Of a DNA stretch of 56,643 nucleotides, positions 47,532 through 54,635 are shown in pieces. This DNA comes from Ferranicluibacter rubi. Its GTDB lineage: Bacteria; Pseudomonadota; Alphaproteobacteria; Rhizobiales; Rhizobiaceae. The notes under the pieces were generated by a model. That model had not been told where the DNA came from and did not search any database. It worked only from the letters and a program-made list of their open reading frames with translations. The position numbers and the translations under genes were made by a program. The DNA lies in NCBI RefSeq assembly GCF_011603255.1, contig NZ_JAANCM010000020.1, positions 1 through 56,643 on the forward strand. Reading direction: 5' to 3'. How positions within the stretch are numbered: position 1 is the stretch's first letter; the number at the start of each line of letters is the position of its first letter.

Positions 47532-48518
47532 ATGGTTCTCTTCTCGGTTCACCACAAGACGTCCTATCGATACAAGCGGCCGGTTGCCTTCGGCGAGCAC
47601 CGGCTGATGTTTCGACCGCGCGACAGTTTCGATCAGACGCTTCTGGAAGCGTCCCTGCATGTGTCTCCGGAGCCGAGCTATGTTCGCTGGATCCATGATG
47701 TGTTCGGCAACTGCGTGGCCTTGGTCGGCTTTGAAAAGCCAGCGCGGGAACTGACGTTCGAGACGCTGATCCGGCTCGAACACACGCCGCATGTGCCGAT
47801 CGATTTCGTGATCGACGAGGCAGCGCGAACCTATCCGTTCTCCTACGATCCGGAAGAGGCCTTCGACCTCGAACGGACGATGAAGCGGCATTGTCCCGAT
47901 CCCGAGGACCAGGTCGGCAAATGGGCGCGCCAGTTCGTGCGGGTCGGTCGGCCGACGGAGACCGGACATTTGTTGATGACCCTCTGCTATGCGATTCGCG
48001 AGGGTTTCGTTTACGCTCGGCGGCAGGAGCACGGCACCCAGCAGCCTCTGGAAACACTGCGCCTGCGCAAGGGGACCTGTCGCGATTTTGCCCTGCTGAT
48101 GATGGAAGCCGCCCGCTCGCTCGGCCTCGCGGCACGGTTCGTCACCGGCTATATCTACGTGCCGAGCCGGGATGGACAGCGCACGCTGGGCGGCGGATCG
48201 ACCCATGCGTGGTGTCAGGTCTACCTGCCGGGGGCAGGGTGGGTGGAATTCGACCCGACCAACGGCATCGTCGGCAACCGCGATCTGATCCGCGTCGGCG
48301 TGGCCCGCACGCCCCGGCAGGCGGTGCCGCTCTCGGGAAGTTATGACGGCAAGAAAGGCGACTTCGACAGCATGACCGTACAGGTCAATGTGGTCAGCGA
48401 GGCGCCGACGACGGCCGGCGACACATCCGCCAGCGAGCCCCACGCGCAAGCCGGCATTCCGCAAAACGCAGAGATCGAGACGCCGGAACGCGCGCGCTCG
48501 AAACAATCGGCATCCTAA
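47532..48518 (+). CDS. Transglutaminase-like protein with complete catalytic triad
   Basis: The 328-residue protein has the bacterial transglutaminase-like N-terminal beta domain (about 1-110) and a papain-like core. The triad is Cys183 (RKGTCRDFALLM), His225 (GGSTHAWCQVYL) and Asp241 (WVEFDPTNGI). Members of this family are cysteine proteases or cross-linking enzymes. There is no signal peptide, so it may be cytosolic. The C-terminal 40 residues are low complexity. It is followed 55 bases later by a homologous gene on the same strand, so the two look like a diverged tandem pair and probable operon. Confidence 0.9.
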   Translation: MVLFSVHHKTSYRYKRPVAFGEHRLMFRPRDSFDQTLLEASLHVSPEPSYVRWIHDVFGNCVALVGFEKPARELTFETLIRLEHTPHVPIDFVIDEAARTYPFSYDPEEAFDLERTMKRHCPDPEDQVGKWARQFVRVGRPTETGHLLMTLCYAIREGFVYARRQEHGTQQPLETLRLRKGTCRDFALLMMEAARSLGLAARFVTGYIYVPSRDGQRTLGGGSTHAWCQVYLPGAGWVEFDPTNGIVGNRDLIRVGVARTPRQAVPLSGSYDGKKGDFDSMTVQVNVVSEAPTTAGDTSASEPHAQAGIPQNAEIETPERARSKQSAS

Positions 48519-48573
48519 ACCATTTCCTGTCCAGCATGACCCTCCCGTCACCTCCCAACGAAGGATAGAGCAT

Positions 48574-49395
48574 TTGAAGATCAAAGCCGGTTTCCACATC
48601 AGCTATGAATGCCAACAGGACACCGCCATGTTGCTGGTGCTCAACATTCATCCTTCCAGGCGCGTGGATCTGCTGACGGAACAGGTTTTGCAGTTCGACC
48701 GGCCGATCGAGGCCTGGGAATATGTGGATGGCTTCGGAAACAGCTGCAGCCGGATCGTCGCGCCGGCCGGCATCACGACGCTCTCGACCACGTTCGAGAT
48801 CTACGACAGCGGCCAGCCCGATATCATCCCGTATGATGCCGTGCAGCATTCGATCAAGGATCTGCCCGACGACGTGCTCGTCTTCCTGCTCGGCAGCCGC
48901 TATTGCGACACCGATCGCCTCGCGACCTTTGCCTGGCAGACCTTTTCCCATGTCCCTCCGGGCTGGCCCCGCGTGGCGGCGATCATGGAATTCACCCACA
49001 ACCGCATCCGGTTCGATTATCAGCGGGCAGATGCGACGCGCTCGGCATTTGGCGGGTTCACCGATCAGACCGGCGTTTGCCGAGACTTCGCGCATCTCGC
49101 CATTACCCTCTGCCGCGCCATGAATATCCCGGCTCGCTACTGCACGGGTTATCTCGGCGACATCGGTGTGCCGGTGGACGTCAATCCCATGGATTTCAGC
49201 GCCTGGTTCGAGGTCTATCTTGGCGGGCACTGGCACACGGCCGACGCCCGCCACAACAAGCCTCGCATCGGCCGCATCCTTATGGCAACCGGACGCGATG
49301 CGACGGACGTTGCGCTCTCCACAGCCTTCGGACCCGCCGCGCTCGTGCGCTTTGACGTGGTAACGGATGAAATTCCGCATGATTCGGCCTCATAG
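48574..49395 (+). CDS. Transglutaminase-like protein with Ser in place of catalytic His
   Basis: The 273-residue protein shares the fold of the preceding gene product. It keeps the Cys (Cys169 in TGVCRDFAH) and an Asp (Asp224 in HTADARHN). At the His position, normally HAWFE/HAWCQ, it has Ser209 (DFSAWFEVY). It may be inactive, or use a different residue. I choose the TTG at 48574 because AAGGA stands eight bases before it, whereas the longer open frame overlaps the upstream gene. The pair is probably cotranscribed, so a partner or regulatory role is possible. Confidence 0.82.
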   Translation: MKIKAGFHISYECQQDTAMLLVLNIHPSRRVDLLTEQVLQFDRPIEAWEYVDGFGNSCSRIVAPAGITTLSTTFEIYDSGQPDIIPYDAVQHSIKDLPDDVLVFLLGSRYCDTDRLATFAWQTFSHVPPGWPRVAAIMEFTHNRIRFDYQRADATRSAFGGFTDQTGVCRDFAHLAITLCRAMNIPARYCTGYLGDIGVPVDVNPMDFSAWFEVYLGGHWHTADARHNKPRIGRILMATGRDATDVALSTAFGPAALVRFDVVTDEIPHDSAS

Positions 49396-49540
49396 GGCTT
49401 GCGAAAACCTTCTGCCGTCTATGGTGGCGTAGGCAGGCCGAGGGACGTGCGTTCCTCGGCCGAGGGGCAAGTGGACAGTCGTGGAGAAGCCTCTTCTCTA
49501 CGCACTACGCTCGCTTGCTGTCGGAAAAGTCGGCACTGAT

Positions 49541-50530
49541 TTAGCATGCCTGTTCCGACTGCGTCTGTTGCGGAATCCGGTTTGTCCTTGCGGACATGGA
49601 GGCTTTCTGACTGGCACGCTCCAAGACGGGTACGCAAAGATCGAGGTCGTGAGAGGCGAGGTGGGCGTAACGCATCGTCATCTGTAGCGTCTGGTGGCCG
49701 AGCCACATCTGGACGCGGCGGATATCGATGCCGCCGCGCACGAGCCGTGAGGCACAGGTGTGGCGCAGCACATGCGGCACGAGATCCGGATCGTCGAGAA
49801 AACCGGCATCCTGCTTCGCCGCCTTCCACACCGTGCGGAACTGCTGCTGGTCGATGCTCGAGAACGGCCCGAGACCGCGCGCCGTGGCATGGCCAATGGC
49901 TTTGCGCGCCCGCGTCGTCAGGGGTACGGAGCGGCTGCGCCCGGATTTGGTGATCCAGAAGGTGGCCATGGAGCCCTGCAGGTCGTTCCAGCGGAGACCG
50001 AGCGCCTCGCCAAGACGGGCCCCGCTATCGACCAGGAAGATGCAGAGGCGCTGATAAAGCTCGTTGCGCGCACCGATCGCCGCGAAAAGCCTCACCTCTT
50101 CATCATGCTCCAGAAAGCGCACGCGCCCCGCGCGTTCCTTCTGACGGGTGAAATCCGGTAGGACATTGATGTCGCCGATCTTGTGCGCCTTGCGCAGAAG
50201 CTTGCTCAGCGCCGACATTTTGCGGTTGATCGTGGCATTGCTGTTGCCACGCTTGCGCAGCGCGTTCACCAGACGGTCGAGCATGTCCTGGGAGAAGCCG
50301 CTGAATTCCTTTTCGGGCATCATGTCGTAGAGATCGTAGATGAAGGCGACGACATTGGCCTTGTGCTTGCCGCCCTCCCAGAGCGTGTCGCCATAACGAT
50401 CGAGAAGCGTGACGAGCGTATGCGTGGCCGGCGGTTCGAAGTCGCCCCCCGCGCGCAGCGTGTAGGAGAGCCCGGAAAACGAGCCGGCGCCATACGACTC
50501 CGCTACGAAGGGTTTGCCGTTCATATCCAT
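49541..50530 (-). CDS. Tyrosine recombinase / integrase
   Basis: The 329-residue site-specific recombinase has an N-terminal SAM-like core-binding domain (about 35-120) and a catalytic domain with all six active-site residues: Arg172 (SGARLGEAL), Lys195, His253 and Arg256 (HVLRHTCAS), His279 (WLGHQTLQM) and the nucleophile Tyr288 (MRYAH). It is therefore expected to be active. The ATG at 50530 has GGAG nine bases upstream; a TTG at 50545 is less likely. No prophage or transposon genes are next to it and no attachment site was found. It lies about 350 bases from the porin genes. Confidence 0.93.
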   Translation of the reverse strand: MDMNGKPFVAESYGAGSFSGLSYTLRAGGDFEPPATHTLVTLLDRYGDTLWEGGKHKANVVAFIYDLYDMMPEKEFSGFSQDMLDRLVNALRKRGNSNATINRKMSALSKLLRKAHKIGDINVLPDFTRQKERAGRVRFLEHDEEVRLFAAIGARNELYQRLCIFLVDSGARLGEALGLRWNDLQGSMATFWITKSGRSRSVPLTTRARKAIGHATARGLGPFSSIDQQQFRTVWKAAKQDAGFLDDPDLVPHVLRHTCASRLVRGGIDIRRVQMWLGHQTLQMTMRYAHLASHDLDLCVPVLERASQKASMSARTNRIPQQTQSEQAC

Positions 50531-50787
50531 GAATGCCGTCTCCAATGATGCACCCTGAGAGGGCGCCTATGCAGGTACTCTCTGCTCGGCCGTGGAAGGG
50601 CTCTGCAGCATGATGGACGCAGTCCGGCAGTGACGGCATCGGGGTGCGATGCAGACCTTGCGAACGAGGGAAGCGGGATCGCTTCGGATGTTTCGGGAGC
50701 CCGATCGGCGCAGAAGGCACACGATCAAGCATAGTGAATATGCCTTATACAGTGCATACTTATTTTCAAAATTCCAAAACCACAAGG
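50531..50787. other. Upstream region of the recombinase gene
   Basis: No gene with support on either strand was found. The region becomes AT-rich at about 50725-50785. It should contain the recombinase promoter. Confidence 0.4.
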
Positions 50788-50811
50788 CCCGCAGTTCGTG
50801 AGAACTGCAGG
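50788..50811. terminator. Hairpin with T-rich tail on the plus strand
   Basis: CCCGCAGTTC pairs with GAACTGCAGG across GTGA (one wobble). On the plus strand it is followed by CTTTATTTTTTTT, a textbook terminator tail, although no plus-strand gene ends here. On the minus strand it follows porin 1 and is trailed by a weaker T-rich run. It may end both. Confidence 0.6.
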
Positions 50812-50827
50812 CTTTATTTTTTTGGAT

Positions 50828-50855
50828 GTCAGACCTTCACATCAGAAGGTCTGAC
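50828..50855. terminator. Perfect 11-bp hairpin after porin 1
   Basis: GTCAGACCTTC faces GAAGGTCTGAC across a 6-base loop, 19 bases after the porin 1 stop on the minus strand. There is no T tract behind it in that direction, so it is likely a 3' stability element. Confidence 0.55.
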
Positions 50856-50874
50856 GACGTTGCGGGTGCGTGAC

Positions 50875-51888
50875 TTAGAAGTCGCGCTGCAGACGGAGGA
50901 AGCCGGTCCACTTTTCGGAATCCGGGCCAGCATCGTTGTTCTCGTCGTAGTAGTTGACGGTTGCCAAGGTCTTCAGGCCGGTCGTGATCTGGTACTGAGC
51001 GGTTACGCCGACCTTCCAGGCATCGATGTTGCTGTTGAACTTGACGTCGCCGAAATACTGCGCGCCGGGCGTGATCGTCAGCTTGTCCGATGCCTTGAGG
51101 GCGTAGGAAGCTGCAACAGCCCATTCGGACTTGGACCAGTAGTAGTTCGGGTCCGTGGCGTAGACGCCAGCGACAGCAAGCGAGCCGGGGCCGATATCAG
51201 CGGTAACGATGGCGCGGAAAGCGGATTCTTCAACGTTGAAGTCGTAGGAACCGATGAGGTTTGCCGAGACGCCGCCCAGTGTGTAGCCGAGCTTGCCGGA
51301 GACGCCGACGTCGTCGTTGGACTTCAGGTTGGTCGTTGCGAGTTCTTCGACGGCAACGCCGAGAACGACCGGGCCACCTTCGTAGGTGTAACGAACCGAG
51401 TTCTGAAGGGTTTCTTCAGAGCCGATTTCGTCGGTTTCGCCGGCAATACCGTCATCCCACCAGTCGTAGAAGTAACCGACGTCAAAGCCAGCGATGTTGA
51501 TCCAAGCGCCGTCGAGCAGCGTGTCCTTGGTGTCGTTGGCTTCCAGGTTGATGTAGCCGGTCAGCGCGCCGAATTCGGTGTCGCTCTTGGCTTCGATGGT
51601 CAGGTAGCCCTTTGTCTGAGCGTCCCAGTCGCCCGTCTTGCCGCGCGGGCCAACAGGATCAATACCGAAGGCGTCTTCGTCGTACTTGAACTGCGTACGA
51701 ACGTAGCCGCCGATCTTGAGGCAGGTTTCCGTGCCCGGGATGTAGAAGTAGCCGGTGCCGAAGGCGTCGCAGACGCGAACGTATTCCAGTGCTTCCGGTT
51801 CAGCAGCGACGATAGCGTCGGCAGCGTGTGCGCCGGATACTGCTGCGAGAGCGGCAGCGGAGCCGAGAAGAAGGCTCTTAATGTTCAT
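50875..51888 (-). CDS. Outer membrane porin 1 (RopA family)
   Basis: The 337-residue protein is a trimeric outer membrane channel of the rhizobial RopA/Omp31-like group. It has a signal peptide (about 1-22, ending SGAHA), the conserved beginning VCDAFGTGYFYIPGTETCLKIGGYVR with two Cys, an even beta-strand pattern, and the terminal aromatic residue in LRLQRDF needed for assembly. GGAGG is close before the ATG at 51888. The first 190 bases of the gene are nearly identical to those of porin 2 in inverted orientation; the rest has diverged. It is divergent from porin 2. Confidence 0.95.
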   Translation of the reverse strand: MNIKSLLLGSAAALAAVSGAHAADAIVAAEPEALEYVRVCDAFGTGYFYIPGTETCLKIGGYVRTQFKYDEDAFGIDPVGPRGKTGDWDAQTKGYLTIEAKSDTEFGALTGYINLEANDTKDTLLDGAWINIAGFDVGYFYDWWDDGIAGETDEIGSEETLQNSVRYTYEGGPVVLGVAVEELATTNLKSNDDVGVSGKLGYTLGGVSANLIGSYDFNVEESAFRAIVTADIGPGSLAVAGVYATDPNYYWSKSEWAVAASYALKASDKLTITPGAQYFGDVKFNSNIDAWKVGVTAQYQITTGLKTLATVNYYDENNDAGPDSEKWTGFLRLQRDF

Positions 51889-51907
51889 TTCTGACCTCCA
51901 GTCAAAA
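51694..51907 (-). repeat. Inverted repeat, left arm (214 bp)
   Basis: These 214 bases are the reverse complement of 52476-52689 with only four mismatches that I counted. The arm covers the ribosome-binding site, signal peptide and first 65 codons of porin 1. Similarity falls sharply at both ends. Confidence 0.9.
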
Positions 51908-52475
51908 ATGAGTCAAAACTTACCAAACGTCTGGCCAGCAGGGCTTTGAGGCAGTCGGCGCCTCGTGCGGTCCTGCGGCACCATCAGCGCGGGTCGACAG
52001 TCCGGACGCCTTGCTCTCGCAATATCGGGTGTCCGAACCTCCCGACATCGATTCTCTGGAGGGAATCATGCGCGGCAACCGATTCTCAGGTCCGGTCGAA
52101 TGGCACGGTGCCAGGGCACCCAGGCGGCGGATGGTGACGGCGGGGAGGCCTTGCGACCGGCGTAGCCCCCGTTTTGACACCTTAAACATCAGTTTCGCGC
52201 AAGCCTCCGCACCGCTAAGCACTTCGCAACAAACGATTTTCTTAAGCTCTCATTAAGACTTCGGAGCCCGGATGGCCATTTTGTGTCGTTTCAGCAACAG
52301 GACATGCGGAAGGGCGGGCGAAAGGAGGCGGGATAGCAAGTTGGTGATTGCGCCATCGGCCGGGTCAGGTATTTTCAAATCCAGAAGCAAGGGCGGTTGA
52401 TCGCCAACTTCTGAAGTGTTGGGGATGGGGCAGGGAACGCTGTCCTTCAGCAAAATACCCAGACCCGTTTTAAAC
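51908..52475. promoter_or_regulatory. Spacer between the divergent porins, holding both promoters
   Basis: This 568-base stretch separates the two arms of the inverted repeat. It has no gene with support. A perfect TTAA-N7-TTAA, the core of a CtrA full site, lies at 52242-52256. The segment must carry the promoters of both porins, but I cannot place a clear -35/-10 pair. Confidence 0.6.
52242..52256 (+). promoter_or_regulatory. CtrA-like site between the porins
   Basis: TTAA-GCTCTCA-TTAA is an exact TTAA-N7-TTAA. It is 239 bases before porin 2 and about 354 before porin 1. The next base is G, not C, so only the core matches. Confidence 0.35.
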
Positions 52476-52689
52476 TTTTGACTGGAGGTCAGAAATGAAC
52501 ATTAAGAGCCTTCTTCTCGGCTCCGCTGCCGCTCTCGCAGCAGTATCCGGCGCACACGCTGCCGACGCCATCGTCGCTGCTGAACCGGAAGCAATGGAAT
52601 ACGTTCGCGTTTGCGACGCTTTCGGCACCGGCTACTTCTACATCCCGGGCACGGAAACCTGCCTCAAGATCGGCGGCTACGTTCGTACG
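52476..52689 (+). repeat. Inverted repeat, right arm (214 bp)
   Basis: Partner of 51694-51907, about 98% identical in inverted orientation. It includes TTTTGACTGGAGG just before the start codon and the first 65 codons of porin 2. Confidence 0.9.
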
Positions 52690-53523
52690 GAAGTTCGCTT
52701 CAACGAAAATACCTACGGCGCAAACGGCCGTGGCGACTATGATGGCTACTCGCGTGGCTACCTGACGTTCGCTGCCAAGAACGACACGGAATACGGCACG
52801 CTGTCGTCCTACATCAACCTTCAGGCTGATACCGAAAGCGACGTATTCCTTGACGGCGCATGGATCAACATCGCTGGTTTCGACGTCGGTTACTTCTACA
52901 GCTACTGGGACGATGGTCTCTCTGGCGAAACCGACTCGCTCGACTCTTCGTTCGGCGCTCTGCAGAACTCGGCTCGCTACACCTATGACGCCGGCTCTTT
53001 CGTCGCCAGCGTATCGGTTGAAGAAATCGAGAACACCTACTTCACCGACCGCGACAGCAACAACGACGTTGGCGTAACCGGTAAGCTCGGTGCAACGATC
53101 GGCGGCTTCAACGTCTACGGTCTCGCTTCCTACGACGTCGACGTCGAAGAAGCTGCTTTCCGCCTGCTTGCTACGGCTGAAATCGGCCCGGGCACGTTCG
53201 GCATCGCTGGCCAGTACGCCACGAACCCGAACTACTACTACGACCGCGCTGAATGGACCGTTGCAGCTGAATACGCTGTAAAGGCAACCGACAAGCTGAC
53301 GATCACCCCGGCCGCTCAGTACTTCGGCAACGTCCGTACGGGCAGCCAGTTCAACAACGACCTCGACGCTTGGAAGGTTGGCCTGACGGCTGGCTACCAG
53401 GTTACGGAAGGCCTGCGCACGCTGGCAACCGTCAACTACACGAAGTTCGACGGCGACGCAGCTGACGCGCTCGTATCCGACGACCAGTGGACTGGCTTCG
53501 TTCGCCTTCAGCGCGACTTCTAA
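52495..53523 (+). CDS. Outer membrane porin 2 (RopA family)
   Basis: The 342-residue porin has the same signal peptide and N-terminal module as porin 1 and the same final motif VRLQRDF, but its middle loops differ (for example DRDSNNDVGVTG and TGSQFNNDLDAWK). That suggests a different channel surface or phage/receptor profile. Codon use is strongly biased to C- and T-ending preferred codons, as expected for an abundant protein. GGAGG precedes the ATG at 52495 and a strong terminator follows at 53552. Confidence 0.95.
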   Translation: MNIKSLLLGSAAALAAVSGAHAADAIVAAEPEAMEYVRVCDAFGTGYFYIPGTETCLKIGGYVRTEVRFNENTYGANGRGDYDGYSRGYLTFAAKNDTEYGTLSSYINLQADTESDVFLDGAWINIAGFDVGYFYSYWDDGLSGETDSLDSSFGALQNSARYTYDAGSFVASVSVEEIENTYFTDRDSNNDVGVTGKLGATIGGFNVYGLASYDVDVEEAAFRLLATAEIGPGTFGIAGQYATNPNYYYDRAEWTVAAEYAVKATDKLTITPAAQYFGNVRTGSQFNNDLDAWKVGLTAGYQVTEGLRTLATVNYTKFDGDAADALVSDDQWTGFVRLQRDF

Positions 53524-53551
53524 TATCACTTGACCTCACGGTCATTGATGG

Positions 53552-53577
53552 AAAACCCGGCAGCAATGCCGGGTTTT
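53552..53577 (+). terminator. Intrinsic terminator of porin 2
   Basis: AAAACCCGGCA faces TGCCGGGTTTT across GCAA, followed by T residues. It lies 29 bases after the porin 2 stop and can also act on the convergent hydrolase transcript. Confidence 0.92.
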
Positions 53578-53640
53578 TTCGTTTTCGGACGAGACGATGC
53601 ACGACGGAAGCTGATGTCGGCGCAGAATATGCCGCGTTGC

Positions 53641-54534
53641 TTAAGCCAGTGTCGCGAGAAAGTCCGCGATCGGCTCGATGACGCCGGGGAGGTGGAGGAG
53701 GGGAGCGTGACCCTGGCCGGGCACCGTCAACGCATGCAGTCCGGGGTGGTGCTGGGCCATGTCCGAAACCGTCTTCTGCGAGAGAAGAGACGATGTCTCG
53801 CCGCGGATCACCATGAGGGGCTGGTCCCGGAGGCGATCGAAGAGGGGCCAAAGGTCGGCCAGAGGCGTTTCCGCCGAGAGTTCGAGGAGCGGTGCGACGA
53901 GGGCAGGGTCGAAGTCCGGTATGATGATGCCCTCGGCCTCGCGATAGAGGCTTTGTGCCATATCGTCCCAATCCGAGGCTTGAAGGGCGGGAAAGGCCGG
54001 CCCGTGCAGCATCTTCAACGCCATGGCCGCAGCACGCCAAGATGCGTAGCGGCCTTCGTCATTCAGATAGCGGGCGATGGCCAGCAGCCCGCCGATCTCG
54101 ATCACGGGACCGATATCATTAAGGATGTTGGCGCGTGAAAGTCCGGGCGCCATGCCGGGGAGAAGGTGGAGGATCAAGCCGCCGCGCGATGTTCCCACGA
54201 AGATGGCAGCATCGATGTCGAGCGCGCCGCAGATCTCCAGAACATCGCCCGCCTCGACAGAGAGCTGGTAGCGGCTCGGATCCGGGTCCCAGTCGGATCG
54301 TCCACGACCTCGATAATCGACCGCGATCACCCGCCGCGGCTTTTCCCGATCGCTCGAGATGGCCTTTGCAAAACCATGAAAGTCGCGGGAGTTGCGGCTG
54401 AGGCCGGGGAGGCAGACAACGGGCAGCGGATTGTTGCCATCCGCTTGACGGTGAGCGGCAGGATACTCCGCCGCAAACAGCGTCAGGCCGTCGCGAACCC
54501 GGATGAAATGCTCGACGATATCGTTCCTGTCCAT
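53641..54534 (-). CDS. Alpha/beta-fold hydrolase
   Basis: The 297-residue cytosolic hydrolase has the oxyanion region VVCLPGLSRNSRDF, the nucleophile elbow GTSRGG (Ser near residue 115), an acid in MVIRGETSSL and the catalytic His in VPGQGHAPLLH. RGRGRSDWDP is typical of esterases and proline-iminopeptidase-like members. The substrate is unknown. The ATG at 54534 follows the expected length. It is monocistronic with respect to the neighbours, with a 101-base gap to the lytic transglycosylase gene on the same strand. Confidence 0.87.
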   Translation of the reverse strand: MDRNDIVEHFIRVRDGLTLFAAEYPAAHRQADGNNPLPVVCLPGLSRNSRDFHGFAKAISSDREKPRRVIAVDYRGRGRSDWDPDPSRYQLSVEAGDVLEICGALDIDAAIFVGTSRGGLILHLLPGMAPGLSRANILNDIGPVIEIGGLLAIARYLNDEGRYASWRAAAMALKMLHGPAFPALQASDWDDMAQSLYREAEGIIIPDFDPALVAPLLELSAETPLADLWPLFDRLRDQPLMVIRGETSSLLSQKTVSDMAQHHPGLHALTVPGQGHAPLLHLPGVIEPIADFLATLA

Positions 54535-54635
54535 ATCCCCTCCCTTCGCGGAGGTTCGTGTCGCTCCGCCGTCTCGGTTCTCTCTTCTTTATAAAGGGGA
54601 CGAAGGCGAAAGGAAGAAAGGAGGAACCGGCCTGA

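Noticed and set aside
50644-51894. Open frames opposite both porin genes (also 52489-53529)
   Set aside because: The porins have signal peptides, ribosome-binding sites and the terminal Phe. The antisense frames owe their length to the strong codon bias of the porin genes.
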